This document shows positions 8,553 through 18,141 of a stretch of 64,000 nucleotides of DNA, piece by piece. A program made the position numbers and the translations under genes. The DNA is taken from positions 186,001-250,000 of the forward strand of contig NZ_JABCNG010000005.1 of NCBI RefSeq assembly GCF_012932495.1. Reading direction: 5' to 3'. Numbering within the stretch: the stretch's first letter is position 1; every line of letters starts with the position of its first letter. The notes below the pieces were generated by a model. It was given only the letters and a program-made list of their open reading frames with translations, was not told the origin of the DNA and made no database searches. Source of the stretch: Novosphingobium sp. SG919 (lineage in GTDB: Bacteria > Pseudomonadota > Alphaproteobacteria > Sphingomonadales > Sphingomonadaceae).

Positions 8553-10810
8553 ACCCCCTTTGACGCCGGCGTGTCAGACAGCTTTTCCCGCAAGCCGAGA
8601 GGCACCAGCGCGTTGAGTTCGGGGAAATAGCCCGCCACCGTGCCAGCCGGCAGGTCATAGGGCACGACTTTCAGGCCGCCCACCGCGCGGCGCGTGGCCG
8701 TGTCGGTGGCCGTCACCAGCGTGATCCGCTGCCCTTCGGCCAGGCCCAGCCGGGCAATCTCGCCCGGCGCCATCAATGCGATGGTGCGCTCGCCCGAAAG
8801 ACCGCGCAGCCGGTCATTCATGCCATAGACCGTGGTGTTGAACTGGTCGTTGGACCGCAGCGTGACAAGGCGCAGCGTATCGGCCGCTTCATCCTGTGGC
8901 CCTGCATTGAGCACGCTGGGATCGGTGAATTCCGCCTTGCCGCTCTGCGTGTGCCACACACGGCGGCGCGCGTCGTTGCCCCGGAAAAAGCCGCCCGGCT
9001 CGTGCATCCGGCGGTCCATCTCGGCAAATTCCTTGGGAAAGGTCTGCGCGATCAATTCGCGGATGCGCGTGTAATCGGCGCGCCATTCGTCCCACAGCCA
9101 GCGCGGGTGGAACGGCAGGGTGGCCTTGGCCAGTTCGCACAGGATTGCCGTCTCGCTCATCACATGCGCGCTCGCCGGCTTGCGCCGGCCCATCGAGCTG
9201 TAGATGTGGCTGAAGCTGTCCTCGATGCTGACGAACTGGTTGCCGCTTTCCTGGATATCCTCTTCCGAGCGCACCAGGCAGGGCAGGATCCAGCTTTCCT
9301 TGCCCGGCAGCAGGTGCGTGTGGTTGAGGCGCGTGGCGATGTGCACCGTCAGGTCCATCTCCCGCCAGGCTGCGTGCACGGGCCCGTGGTCGGGCACCGC
9401 CATGGCCAGGTTGCCGCCCAGGCCCAGGTAGACACGGTTCTTGCCCGCCAGCAGCGCCTCCAGGAATTTGGCGGTGTTGTGGCCATCTTCCTGCGGTGTT
9501 TCCAGGCCCAGCACTTCGCGGTACTTTTCCACCGGGGCGAGCGAAACCTTTTCGGTGATGCCCACGGTGCGCTGGCCTTGCACGTTGGAATGGCCGCGAA
9601 TGGGCGAACAACCCGCCCCCGGCCGGCCGATATTGCCGCGCAGCAACAGCAGGTTGACGAGCAGGCCAATCGCCTCGCTGCCATGCACCTGTTGCGTCAG
9701 GCCCATGCCATAGATGCCGATCACCGCCTTGGCATCGGCATAGACGTCGCCCGCCGCTTCCATCTCGGCCCGCGTCACGCCGCTTGCCGCCTCCAGCGCG
9801 TCCCAGCCGGTCGCCTCCACTTTGGCGCGGAACGCCTCGAAACCATGCGAATGTTGCGCAATAAAATCTTGGTCCAGCAGCCCTTCCTCGCGCTCGGCGC
9901 GCGCCAGCACATGCTTGCACACGCCCATCAGCGCGGCGATGTCACCGCCGGGGCGAACTTGCAGGTAGAGATGGCTCAACCGCGTCGCCTTGCCGGTGAG
10001 CATTTCGACCGGGCTTTGCGGGTTGATGAACTCGACCAGCCCGGCTTCTTTGAGCGGGTTGAACGTCACGATCTTGCAACCGCGCTTCACCGCCTGCTGC
10101 AAGGGATGCAGGATGCGCGGGGAATTTGTGCCGGGGTTCTGGCCCAAGTAAAAGATCGCGTCGCACTGCTCCAGGTCTTCCAACTGGCAGGTGCCGACCG
10201 GCGAACCGATCACTTTCTTGAGCCCCACCGACGTGGTCTCGTGGCACATGTTCGAGCTGTCGGGCAGGTTGTTGTGCCCCAGCATCCGCGCGAAAGCGGC
10301 AAACAGATAGCTCGGTTCGAGCGCTGCCTTGCCGCTGGCATAGAATGTCATGGCGTCTGGCGGCGTCTGCTTCAGCCGGCTGCCGATCGCGGCAAATGCC
10401 TCGTCCCAGGTGGCGCGGACATAGCGATCGCTGGCAGGGTCATAGCGAAGCGGCTCGGTCAGCCGGCCTTCGCGCTCCAGTTCGTTGGCGCTCAAGCCCC
10501 ACAGTTCGCTGACCGTGTGCTGGTCAAAGAACGCCGGGGTGCAGCGCGCGCTGGTCAGGTCCCACAGCGTCGCCTTCGCGCCGTTCTCGCAAAACTCGAA
10601 AGCCGCCGGATTGGGCGGCTTGATCCAGGCACAAGAAGTGCAGGCCGTGCCGTCGGGCTTGTTGAGATGGCGCAACGTGTCCAGCGCGCCTGGCCCGGCG
10701 GCTTGGGATAGCTCGGTCGCGACAATGCCCTCCAGCGATCCCCATCCCCCGGCCGCTTCGGGCACCTTGATCGCTTGTGCCTCTGCTTCCGGGGTCTGGC
10801 GCTGGGTCAT
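8531..10810 (-). CDS. FdhF/YdeP-family molybdopterin oxidoreductase
   Basis: 759 residues of the formate-dehydrogenase-like molybdopterin superfamily. DSSNMCHETTSVGL carries the Cys that would ligate molybdenum, and CTSCAWIKPPNP near the N-terminus is typical of the YdeP branch, which lacks the usual N-terminal 4Fe-4S motif. E. coli YdeP is linked to acid resistance but has no settled reaction. No fdhD or electron-transfer subunit lies nearby. It is convergent with the pao operon, and a REP-like hairpin separates it from katE. Confidence 0.88.
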   Translation of the reverse strand: MTQRQTPEAEAQAIKVPEAAGGWGSLEGIVATELSQAAGPGALDTLRHLNKPDGTACTSCAWIKPPNPAAFEFCENGAKATLWDLTSARCTPAFFDQHTVSELWGLSANELEREGRLTEPLRYDPASDRYVRATWDEAFAAIGSRLKQTPPDAMTFYASGKAALEPSYLFAAFARMLGHNNLPDSSNMCHETTSVGLKKVIGSPVGTCQLEDLEQCDAIFYLGQNPGTNSPRILHPLQQAVKRGCKIVTFNPLKEAGLVEFINPQSPVEMLTGKATRLSHLYLQVRPGGDIAALMGVCKHVLARAEREEGLLDQDFIAQHSHGFEAFRAKVEATGWDALEAASGVTRAEMEAAGDVYADAKAVIGIYGMGLTQQVHGSEAIGLLVNLLLLRGNIGRPGAGCSPIRGHSNVQGQRTVGITEKVSLAPVEKYREVLGLETPQEDGHNTAKFLEALLAGKNRVYLGLGGNLAMAVPDHGPVHAAWREMDLTVHIATRLNHTHLLPGKESWILPCLVRSEEDIQESGNQFVSIEDSFSHIYSSMGRRKPASAHVMSETAILCELAKATLPFHPRWLWDEWRADYTRIRELIAQTFPKEFAEMDRRMHEPGGFFRGNDARRRVWHTQSGKAEFTDPSVLNAGPQDEAADTLRLVTLRSNDQFNTTVYGMNDRLRGLSGERTIALMAPGEIARLGLAEGQRITLVTATDTATRRAVGGLKVVPYDLPAGTVAGYFPELNALVPLGLREKLSDTPASKGVPVRVEA

Positions 10811-10850
10811 TGTCGGCGTGTCCTGTATGGTTCGGCTTATGCTATACGTT

Positions 10851-10879
10851 CGTCACCCCGGACTTGATCCGGGGTGACG
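10851..10879. repeat. REP-like palindrome, possible terminator
   Basis: CGTCACCCCGGA (10851-10862) and TCCGGGGTGACG (10868-10879) are a perfect 12-bp inverted repeat around a 5-nt loop. This palindrome type is common between genes in alphaproteobacteria. Here it lies between katE and the ydeP-like gene, both on the minus strand, and could end the katE transcript. Confidence 0.7.
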
Positions 10880-10906
10880 GAATTCATGCAGCGGACGGGC
10901 CCGGCA

Positions 10907-13069
10907 TCACGCCAGCGCGCGCACCTTGGGCTCGCGGGCGAAATGGCGCACCGGGCCCACCTTGAGCAGGTCTTCGTTGGGCACCACGCCTTCGTCCTTC
11001 TCCACCCCGGCCTTGTCGAGGATAACTTGCGTGCCGGGACAATGGGCAATGGTCTTGCAATGGCCATAGGCGTCCATGAACCACTGCACCGCCGCACCCT
11101 GCTGCGCCAGCTTGGCCGCTGCTTCGGGCATCAACACCGATGCCACGGCATCGAACATGACCGAGGGCGTACCGTCCAGCTGGCCATCCGCCTTGAGCGT
11201 GCCGCCCTTGACCGCGATGCCGCCAACCTTGGGCGCCACCAGGACCACGGCGCCGCCGGCCTTCTCGATCCCTTGCTTGAGCGTGTCGATCGTTGCCTTG
11301 TCCGAACCTTCGGCAAACAGGATGCCCACCTTGCGGCCTTCGAAGGTGTTCTTGGCCTGCTTCTGGATCGACAGCGCGTCGGACGGCTTCATCGCCACCG
11401 GCTTGCGGGCCGCAGGGGCCTTTTCCGGCAGGTCCACCGCCAGGCCATCGGCCACGCGCTGCGCCAGTGTCTCGTCCACATTGCGCAACCGCGACAGCAC
11501 GCGTGCGCGCACATGGTCGAGGCTCACCTTCGACAGTTCGAACACCAGCGCCGAGGCGATGTGCGCCTGCTCGCTTTGCGTCTGCGAATGGAAGAACAGC
11601 GCAGCCTGGCTATAGTGATCGGCAAACAGCTCGGCGCGGACCCGCACCTTTTCCGTGGGATCGTTGCGTTCGCCGTTTTCGCGGAACGAGGTGAAGCCGG
11701 TTTCGGGGCTGGCACGCGGGCCGCTGTCCTCACCCGCTTCGTTGAGTGAGTTGGGCTCGTAATTGGCGCGGCCGGTCGGCACCAGCGTCTGCATCAGGCC
11801 ATCGCGCTGCATGTTGTGGAACGGGCACTTGGGCGCGTTGACCGGGATCTGGTGGAAATTGGTCGTGCCGAGGCGCGATTTCTGCGTGTCGAGGTACGAG
11901 AACAGCCGGCCCTGGAGCAGTGGATCGTTGGAAAAATCGATGCCCGGCAAAACGTTCGATGGCAGGAACGCAACCTGCTCGGTCTCGGCAAAGAAATTGT
12001 CCACGTTGCGGTTGAGCGTCATGCGGCCCACGATCTGCACCGGCACGTCTTCCTCGGGCACCAGCTTGGTCGCGTCGAGCACGTCATAGGGTTGCTTGGC
12101 CGCGAAGGCCTCGTCGAACACCTGCACGCCCAGGTCCCAGGCCGGGAACGCGCCGCGCTCGATCGCTTCGAACAAGTCGCGGCGATGGAAATCGGGATCG
12201 GCCCCGGCAATCTTCACCGCCTCGTCCCAGATCAGCGATTCCAGGCCCTGCACCGGCTTCCAGTGGAACTTGACGAAGTGGCCTTCGCCCTTGGCATTGA
12301 CCAGGCGGAAGGTGTGGACGCCAAAGCCCTCCATCGTGCGCAACGTGCGCGGAATGGCGCGGTCGCTCATCGCCCACATGATCATGTGGATGGATTCGGG
12401 CATCAGCCCGACGAAATCCCAGAACGTGTCATGCGCGCTGGCAGCCTGGGGATAGCCGCGATCGGCTTCCATCTTCACCGAGTGGATGAGGTCGGGAAAC
12501 TTGATCGCATCCTGGATGAAGAACACCGGGATGTTGTTGCCCACCAAGTCCCAGTTGCCTTCCTCGGTATAGAACTTCACGGCAAAGCCGCGCACGTCGC
12601 GCGGGGTGTCCACCGATCCGGCGCCGCCGGCCACGGTGGAAAAGCGCACGAACACCGGGCAGGTCTTGCCCGCTTCCTGGAACAGGCCGGCCTTGGTCAG
12701 TTCAGGAATCGCCTTGGTCACTTCGAACACGCCATGCGCGCCCGATCCGCGCGCGTGAACGATGCGCTCGGGAATGCGCTCGTGATCGAAATGGAAGATC
12801 TTTTCGCGCAGGATGAAGTCTTCCAGCAGCGCAGGCCCACGCTCTCCGGCCTTCAGGCTGTTCTGGTTGTCCGCCAGGCGATGGCCGAAATTGTCGGTGA
12901 GGTAGGCGCCCGGCTCGCCCTGCTGCACGTTCTGGTGCGTTTCGCCCGCATTGCCGGGCTCTGTCGCGTAATCGGCCCGGCCTGCGCCGGGCTGGTGATC
13001 ACGCAGGGCGTTGTCCAGCGCAGGCGAATGTTCGGCGGGGGTCGACGGAGTCTGGGGCTTGCGTGCCAT
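10907..13069 (-). CDS. katE: Large-subunit catalase HPII
   Basis: 720 residues, the size of clade 2 catalases. VHARGSGAHGVFE (distal His near residue 105) and RLFSYLDTQKSRLG (proximal Tyr) mark the catalase core. The last ~150 residues form the extra flavodoxin/class I amidotransferase-like domain of HPII (GRKVGILFAEGSDK). It decomposes H2O2 in the cytoplasm. The start at 13069 has AAGGA about 9 bp upstream; in-frame starts further up (13090, 13123) are less well supported. It stands close to two other redox loci. Confidence 0.95.
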   Translation of the reverse strand: MARKPQTPSTPAEHSPALDNALRDHQPGAGRADYATEPGNAGETHQNVQQGEPGAYLTDNFGHRLADNQNSLKAGERGPALLEDFILREKIFHFDHERIPERIVHARGSGAHGVFEVTKAIPELTKAGLFQEAGKTCPVFVRFSTVAGGAGSVDTPRDVRGFAVKFYTEEGNWDLVGNNIPVFFIQDAIKFPDLIHSVKMEADRGYPQAASAHDTFWDFVGLMPESIHMIMWAMSDRAIPRTLRTMEGFGVHTFRLVNAKGEGHFVKFHWKPVQGLESLIWDEAVKIAGADPDFHRRDLFEAIERGAFPAWDLGVQVFDEAFAAKQPYDVLDATKLVPEEDVPVQIVGRMTLNRNVDNFFAETEQVAFLPSNVLPGIDFSNDPLLQGRLFSYLDTQKSRLGTTNFHQIPVNAPKCPFHNMQRDGLMQTLVPTGRANYEPNSLNEAGEDSGPRASPETGFTSFRENGERNDPTEKVRVRAELFADHYSQAALFFHSQTQSEQAHIASALVFELSKVSLDHVRARVLSRLRNVDETLAQRVADGLAVDLPEKAPAARKPVAMKPSDALSIQKQAKNTFEGRKVGILFAEGSDKATIDTLKQGIEKAGGAVVLVAPKVGGIAVKGGTLKADGQLDGTPSVMFDAVASVLMPEAAAKLAQQGAAVQWFMDAYGHCKTIAHCPGTQVILDKAGVEKDEGVVPNEDLLKVGPVRHFAREPKVRALA

Positions 13070-13228
13070 GGGAATGGGTCCTTGTGCCATTGGCGCCGCC
13101 CTGCGCAGCGCGCAAGCGGACACACGGACCGGGCACCGATGCGCCCTGCCCGGAGATGCGAACGAAAAATGAAACGGTTTCGTTCAGTTATTGGCCGCGC
13201 GTGCAACCGGCACGCGCGGCCCAGGAAA

Positions 13229-13441
13229 TCAGTAAGCCTGCTGTTGGCGGGCCTGCCGCTTGGCCAGGTGGCGCTTCACCAGCCAGCCGCCGGTTGCCGC
13301 AGCCACCATGCCCATCGGGCCCAGACGGCGCAGCGCCGTGGCCGCAGCCACGCCCAGCAGCGCGCCACCGCCTTCGCTCAGCCCGGGGGTACGTTCGGCG
13401 ATCTTCTTGCCGATCACTGCAGATACGATCTTGCCAATCAC
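13229..13441 (-). CDS. Small conserved-type hypothetical protein
   Basis: 70 residues from a GTG start preceded by GAAAGGG. The product has a glycine/alanine-rich hydrophobic middle (LLGVAAATALRRLG, MVAAATGGWLVK) and a basic, Gln-rich tail (RHLAKRQARQQQAY). It could be a small membrane-associated or glycine-zipper-like protein. No function is recognised. It sits between katE and an SDR gene on the same strand. Confidence 0.6.
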   Translation of the reverse strand: MIGKIVSAVIGKKIAERTPGLSEGGGALLGVAAATALRRLGPMGMVAAATGGWLVKRHLAKRQARQQQAY

Positions 13442-13573
13442 GATGCGCCCTTTCGCTATGGGGAAATCACGGGCCTTAACGATTGCCGGCGGGCATCGTT
13501 CCATGGTGCCAAGCGTGCTAAGGTCTTCGCACATCGCCAAATCCTGTGGCGCGGCGCTCGCCCCCCACGCGCA

Positions 13574-14521
13574 TCAGGCCGGCGCGGAAAGGCTGGCGCC
13601 TATCGCCTGGGCGATGGGCGTCGCGGGCTCCTTGCCCAACAGCGCAACCAGCCGTGCATTGTCCAGCCGCACGGGGTGGCGCCAGAACTGCGCCACTTCG
13701 GCCACGTCGCGCGGGAAGCCACCCAGCGGCGCGGCCATCCGCATGAGCCACCAAGGAAACGCCCGCTCGGCAAGGTCGGGCTGCGCCAGTGCAGCCCGCA
13801 CGTGCTGGGCCATCTGGCGGCCATCGTGGTCCCAAAACCCGCCGAATTGCAGGCGTTCGGCCGCGGCCAGTTTCCCTTCGGGCAATTCCAGCAGGCGGGC
13901 AAAGGTTTCGGCCAGATCGGGCAGATAGGCCCAGGTATGGCCAATGCCGGCGCGGCCCGGCTGGGTGATCACGCGGTAGGGCGGCTGGGCCAGCGCCTGG
14001 GAAAACCAGCTTTGAGCAGCACCGGGCCCAAAGAAATCCCCCGCCCGCAGGACGATGCTGCTCACTTCGGGCGCGGCGGCGGCCAGGCGGCGTTCCATTT
14101 CCACACGGATCGCGCCCTTGCGGCCGCGCGGATGCTGCGGCGTGGCAGCGTCGATCACCGGGGTTGCCGCCGCATCATAGTTGTAGATCGTACCGGGCAA
14201 GAGCAGGCGCGCGCCGTGGCGCCGTGCCGCTGCAAGGCTGGCATCGAGCATTGGCAGAACCAGGGTTTCCCAGTTGCGATAGCCCGGCGGGTTGACGCCG
14301 TGGAGCAGCGCCGCCGCGCCTTGCGCTGCGGCCATCACATCGTCGGCGCGCAGCGCATCGCCCTCAAGCCATTGCGGCGCCGCCCCCTCCCCCCACTGGG
14401 CTGCCGCCCGGCCGGTATCGCGCACCAGCGCCCGCACCGCCCAGCCCCGCGCCAGCATCGTGCGCGCAACCGCGCCGCCGATGCCGCCGGTGGCGCCCAA
14501 AATCAGGATGGTCTTGGTCAT
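13574..14521 (-). CDS. NAD(P)-binding atypical SDR (epimerase/NmrA-like)
   Basis: 315 residues. The N-terminal ILILGATGGIGGAVAR is the dinucleotide-binding Rossmann motif of extended/atypical SDRs. The canonical YxxxK is not obvious, as in NmrA-like proteins. The second of two close ATGs (14521) has AAGGA at the better distance. It is transcribed divergently from a LysR regulator 93 bp away, its likely controller. Substrate unknown. Confidence 0.82.
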   Translation of the reverse strand: MTKTILILGATGGIGGAVARTMLARGWAVRALVRDTGRAAAQWGEGAAPQWLEGDALRADDVMAAAQGAAALLHGVNPPGYRNWETLVLPMLDASLAAARRHGARLLLPGTIYNYDAAATPVIDAATPQHPRGRKGAIRVEMERRLAAAAPEVSSIVLRAGDFFGPGAAQSWFSQALAQPPYRVITQPGRAGIGHTWAYLPDLAETFARLLELPEGKLAAAERLQFGGFWDHDGRQMAQHVRAALAQPDLAERAFPWWLMRMAAPLGGFPRDVAEVAQFWRHPVRLDNARLVALLGKEPATPIAQAIGASLSAPA

Positions 14522-14614
14522 GGTCATGATCCTTCATTGTCGAAGGCCCAGACCTAGGCGCTGCATGGCATATCGAAAATTGACAGGAAGCTGCAAGCGG
14601 CTCATCATTTTTCA

Positions 14615-15508
14615 ATGAACATGCGCACACTCGATTGGGACAGTCACCAGGCGTTCCTGGCCGTGATCGATACGGGCAGCCTGTCGGCGGCGGCGCGCGC
14701 GCTGGGGTTGGCGCAGCCGACCGTGCGCTTTCGCATCGATGCCCTGGAAAGGTCGCTGGGCCAGCCGCTGTTCATTCGCGCCGCGGGGGGAATGGTGCCC
14801 ACGGCCCAAGCCCTGGCCTTGGCCGAACCGGCGCGGCAGATGGCCCATGCCGCCCAGGCTTTTCACCGCGCCGCCAGCGGGGCGCCGGGGGAGATTGCCG
14901 GAACCGTGCGGCTGAGCGTGGCTGATTTCATCGGGATTGCCGTGCTGCCTGCGATGCTGGAACCCTTGCTGGCACGCCATCACGCGCTCGATATCGAACT
15001 GGCGCTCAGCAACCAGTCGGCAGACCTGCTGCACCAGGAAGCCGACATCGCCATCCGCATGGTCCGCCCGAGCCAAGGTGCCCTGCGCGCGCAGCATGTC
15101 GGGCAGATCGCGCTGGGCCTGTTTGCGGCGCCTGCCTATGTCGCGGCCCATGGCCTGCCCGCCAGCCCGGCCGAACTTGTCGATCACCGCCTGATCGGCC
15201 CGGATCGCGCCAGCGCAGACCTGGCCCTGGCCGGCCGCCTGGCCGAATTCGTCGGCCGGCCGGTGCGCTTTGCCATACGCACCGACAGCCACCCGACCCA
15301 GCGCGCCGCCGTGGCCGCCGGCCTGGGGATCGGCGTGATCCAGGTGCCGGTGGGCCGGCAAGACCTGGTGCGCGTGTTCCCGCAGATCACCGTGGCCCAT
15401 CTCGATGCCTGGGTGGTGACGCACGAAGACTTGCGCCATGCGCCGCGCATCGACGCGGTCTTTGCCCATCTGGTGGCGCAGATGCGCCGGTATTGCGCCG
15501 AAGGGTAA
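14615..15508 (+). CDS. LysR-family transcriptional regulator
   Basis: 297 residues. The N-terminal winged helix-turn-helix (FLAVIDTGSLSAAARALGLA) is followed by a LysR substrate-binding domain. It is divergent from the SDR at 14521, the classical LysR arrangement for autoregulation and control of the neighbour. The inducer cannot be predicted. Confidence 0.9.
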   Translation: MNMRTLDWDSHQAFLAVIDTGSLSAAARALGLAQPTVRFRIDALERSLGQPLFIRAAGGMVPTAQALALAEPARQMAHAAQAFHRAASGAPGEIAGTVRLSVADFIGIAVLPAMLEPLLARHHALDIELALSNQSADLLHQEADIAIRMVRPSQGALRAQHVGQIALGLFAAPAYVAAHGLPASPAELVDHRLIGPDRASADLALAGRLAEFVGRPVRFAIRTDSHPTQRAAVAAGLGIGVIQVPVGRQDLVRVFPQITVAHLDAWVVTHEDLRHAPRIDAVFAHLVAQMRRYCAEG

Positions 15509-15578
15509 GCGAACGGCCGACGCTGTCGTGGCGCAAAAGACCCGCCAAACCGGCCCGCAGGACTTTCGGCTCAGGCTC

Positions 15579-16727
15579 TCAGGCCAGCCAGTGGCGGGCC
15601 AGCGCGCAGTGCAGGCGAATGCCGGTTTCGAGCACGGCGTCGTTGAAATCGTAGTGCGGATTGTGCAGCGGCGCGGGATGGTCGCCCACGCCCTGGCCCA
15701 GCCAAATATAGGCGCCGGGCCGCTGTTGCAGCATGAACGAAAAGTCTTCCGAAGTGGCAGCCGGTTCGGGCGCCAGTTCGGCATTGGCCACCGTGGCGGC
15801 TACGGCCAGGGCATCGGCGGCAGCGGCCGGATCGTTGATCGTGGCCGGGTAATAGCGATCATAGGCAAGGTCGCACCGCACTTCGAACGCCGTGGCGATA
15901 CCTGCCGCAATGGCCTGGATGCGCGCCTCGATCCGCGCCTGCACCTGCGGATCGAACGTGCGCACGGTGCCCCCCACCACGACATCGGATGGGATCACGT
16001 TATGCGCTTCGCCGCCGTGGATTTCGGTGACCGAGAGCACCGCTGCCTGCACAGGGGGCACCGCGCGTGACACGATGGTGTTGAGCTGTTGCACGAGGGC
16101 CGCTGCGGCCAGAATCGCATCAGGGGTATCCTGCGGGATGGCGGCATGCCCGCCCTTGCCCGTGATCACCACGCGAAACTTGTCAGCCGCGCCCATGATT
16201 GCGCCGGGCCGGGTGGCGATGGTGCCCGCGGGCAGCCCCGGCCAGTTGTGCAGGGCATAGACGCGATCGCAGGGGAACCGTTCGAACAGTCCTTCCTCGA
16301 TCATCGCCCGCGCCCCGCCCTGCCCTTCTTCGGCCGGCTGGAAGATGAAATGGACGGTGCCGGCAAAATCGGGTTCGGCCGCCAGCACCCGCGCCGCGCC
16401 CAGCAGCATGGCGACATGGCCATCATGCCCGCAGCCGTGGAACGTGCCAGGCGTGCGGCTGGCCCAGGGCAGATTGGTCTGCTCGGTAATCGGCAGCGCG
16501 TCCATGTCGGCGCGCAGGCCCACCGTGCGCGTGCCCGGCCGCGTCCCCTTGAGCACGCCCACCAGGCCGGTGCCGCCGATGCCCTCGTGCACGGCCAGGC
16601 CCAAGGCGCGCAGTTCCTCGGCGATGCGCGCCGCGGTGCGATGTTCGCAAAAGCCAAGCTCGGGATGCTGGTGAATGTCGCGGCGCAGGGCAACCAAGTC
16701 GGGCAGGATGGCGGCAATATCGGTCAT
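15579..16727 (-). CDS. M20-family amidohydrolase (hippurate hydrolase-like)
   Basis: 382 residues. RRDIHQHPELGFCEH, GLRADMDALPI, HGCGHDGHVAMLLG, FQPAEEGQGGA and ITGKGGHAAIPQ are the successive motifs of M20D amidohydrolases and include the His, Asp and Glu ligands of a dinuclear metal site. Members cleave N-acyl amino acids, hippurate or indole-acetyl-amino acid conjugates. The start has GGGAG upstream. The specific substrate is not evident. Confidence 0.92.
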   Translation of the reverse strand: MTDIAAILPDLVALRRDIHQHPELGFCEHRTAARIAEELRALGLAVHEGIGGTGLVGVLKGTRPGTRTVGLRADMDALPITEQTNLPWASRTPGTFHGCGHDGHVAMLLGAARVLAAEPDFAGTVHFIFQPAEEGQGGARAMIEEGLFERFPCDRVYALHNWPGLPAGTIATRPGAIMGAADKFRVVITGKGGHAAIPQDTPDAILAAAALVQQLNTIVSRAVPPVQAAVLSVTEIHGGEAHNVIPSDVVVGGTVRTFDPQVQARIEARIQAIAAGIATAFEVRCDLAYDRYYPATINDPAAAADALAVAATVANAELAPEPAATSEDFSFMLQQRPGAYIWLGQGVGDHPAPLHNPHYDFNDAVLETGIRLHCALARHWLA

Positions 16728-16794
16728 GGTGGGGCTCCCTTGGCCGGCAATCAGCCGTGCTGCCCGAACGGATGCATGATGAACAACGGCGGCG

Positions 16795-17748
16795 TCACGG
16801 CTTGGGGCGGATCGGCACCGGCGCGTTGCAGATGTCCACCCGGCCTGCCGGGCGAATGTAGAACGGATCGCGCCGGTTGGCGCGGGCATCGACATAGCGG
16901 GCAAAGCTGTCGCTGCTGGTGGACAGGTATTGCCACGTCGGCAGGCCCGGCACCTCGCTGCCCAGGCGCACGCGCACGATCGGCGTGCGCTCTTTTGCCT
17001 GGCGATAGAAGCCCATCTCGCCTTTGCCACGCGGCAGGCTGGACAGCCACTCCATGCCGGAAATCACCCGCCCCACCACCGCGATATTGCGATCGAGCTG
17101 GCGCGGCGCATCGCCAATCACCGCATAGAGTTCAGCCCCCGTGCCGCTGTCGGGCGGCATGTCGCGCCCTACGCCGACCGTGCCATAGCAATGCACCGGC
17201 CAGGTTTCCGGCGATGCGCCCGGCCCCGCCGCGATCGGCCAGCCCTGGTAGAACCGGCCCGACGCTGCATAGATGCCATCGGTCAGGCGAGGCCCTTCCA
17301 ACCCCGGCGCAGCACCGGCCGCCAAGGTGTAGCCACTCTGTGGCACGCTTTGCAGCCCCGCTGGCAAAGCCCGCGCGCGCGCCTTGTCCTCGGCAAAGGG
17401 ATCACCCCATTGCACCACATAGCCGTCCTGCACGCGGTTGATTGCCGTGCCATCCCACCAATGCGCGGCGGCCAGCTTGCGGATATTGCCCACCCAGCCT
17501 TGCGACCAGGGCGCGGGCAAAAGCTGGATCACCACCCGCCGCGCGGCGCGATCCCGGCCCGGTGCCAGATCCATCACCAGCAGTTGATCGGCCGCGATCG
17601 CCACCCAATCCGCAGCCGGCGCCGCCGCGACGATCTGCGCGGGGCTGGGCGCCGAACTGGGCGCGGCAACAGGCGCAGCAGCCTGTCCCTGTGCAAAACC
17701 GGGGGCGGCAACAACCAGCGCAAGCGCGGCAACGGGGCGTATCCACAT
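16795..17748 (-). CDS. Secreted cyclophilin-type peptidyl-prolyl isomerase
   Basis: 317 residues. The N-terminus (MWIRPVAALALVVAAPGFAQ) is a signal peptide followed by an Ala/Pro-rich linker, so the protein is probably periplasmic. The cyclophilin core includes HWWDGTAINRVQDGYVVQWG, matching the family pattern around the active site, though divergent. It lies 67 bp upstream of the M20 gene on the same strand and may be co-transcribed with it. Confidence 0.85.
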   Translation of the reverse strand: MWIRPVAALALVVAAPGFAQGQAAAPVAAPSSAPSPAQIVAAAPAADWVAIAADQLLVMDLAPGRDRAARRVVIQLLPAPWSQGWVGNIRKLAAAHWWDGTAINRVQDGYVVQWGDPFAEDKARARALPAGLQSVPQSGYTLAAGAAPGLEGPRLTDGIYAASGRFYQGWPIAAGPGASPETWPVHCYGTVGVGRDMPPDSGTGAELYAVIGDAPRQLDRNIAVVGRVISGMEWLSSLPRGKGEMGFYRQAKERTPIVRVRLGSEVPGLPTWQYLSTSSDSFARYVDARANRRDPFYIRPAGRVDICNAPVPIRPKP

Positions 17749-17822
17749 TTTGCTGTTGTGATCGCCAAACCGCCCTTGCGCAACCCCACACAGCCCGCTA
17801 GTGCGCGCCTTCCAGTGCACGC

Positions 17823-17913
17823 GGAGCGGTGGCCGAGTGGTCGAAGGCGCTCGCCTGGAAAGTGAGTATACGTCAAAAGCGTATCGAGGGTTCGAATCCC
17901 TCCCGCTCCGCCA
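17823..17913 (+). tRNA. tRNA-Ser (anticodon GGA)
   Basis: The acceptor stem GGAGCGG (17823-17829) pairs with CCGCTCC (17903-17909), with discriminator G and encoded CCA at 17911-17913. The anticodon stem CTCGC/GTGAG closes the loop CTGGAAA with GGA at 17857-17859. The long variable arm (GTATACGTCAAAAGCGTATC) is diagnostic of serine tRNA, and GGTTCGAATCC is the T arm. Its 3' end is partly repeated at 26716-26726, making it a candidate integration site. Confidence 0.97.
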
Positions 17914-18141
17914 AGCCCCTGTTTGCCCACGCCGAAAACACCGAGATCGGAACTCTTCGGCGCCCGTTTCCGATAGAGAGCCGGACACGGGCGCTTGGGA
18001 CGCGCTTTGCCGTTTCCGAGTGATCTGCCGAACGGCATGTCCCGTCGGGACCCAACGGCCAGCGTTTACTCAACCGGTATGTGCGCCCGCAGCGCGGTTG
18101 CGCCTCCGCGCTGCTTTTCCGAGCGGCGAGCTATGCAACGC

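Noticed and set aside
11816..14557. A 913-codon open frame on the plus strand opposite katE and the SDR gene
   Set aside because: It is the antisense of strongly supported genes; GC-rich codon use leaves the opposite strand open. The translated product has no domain-like pattern.
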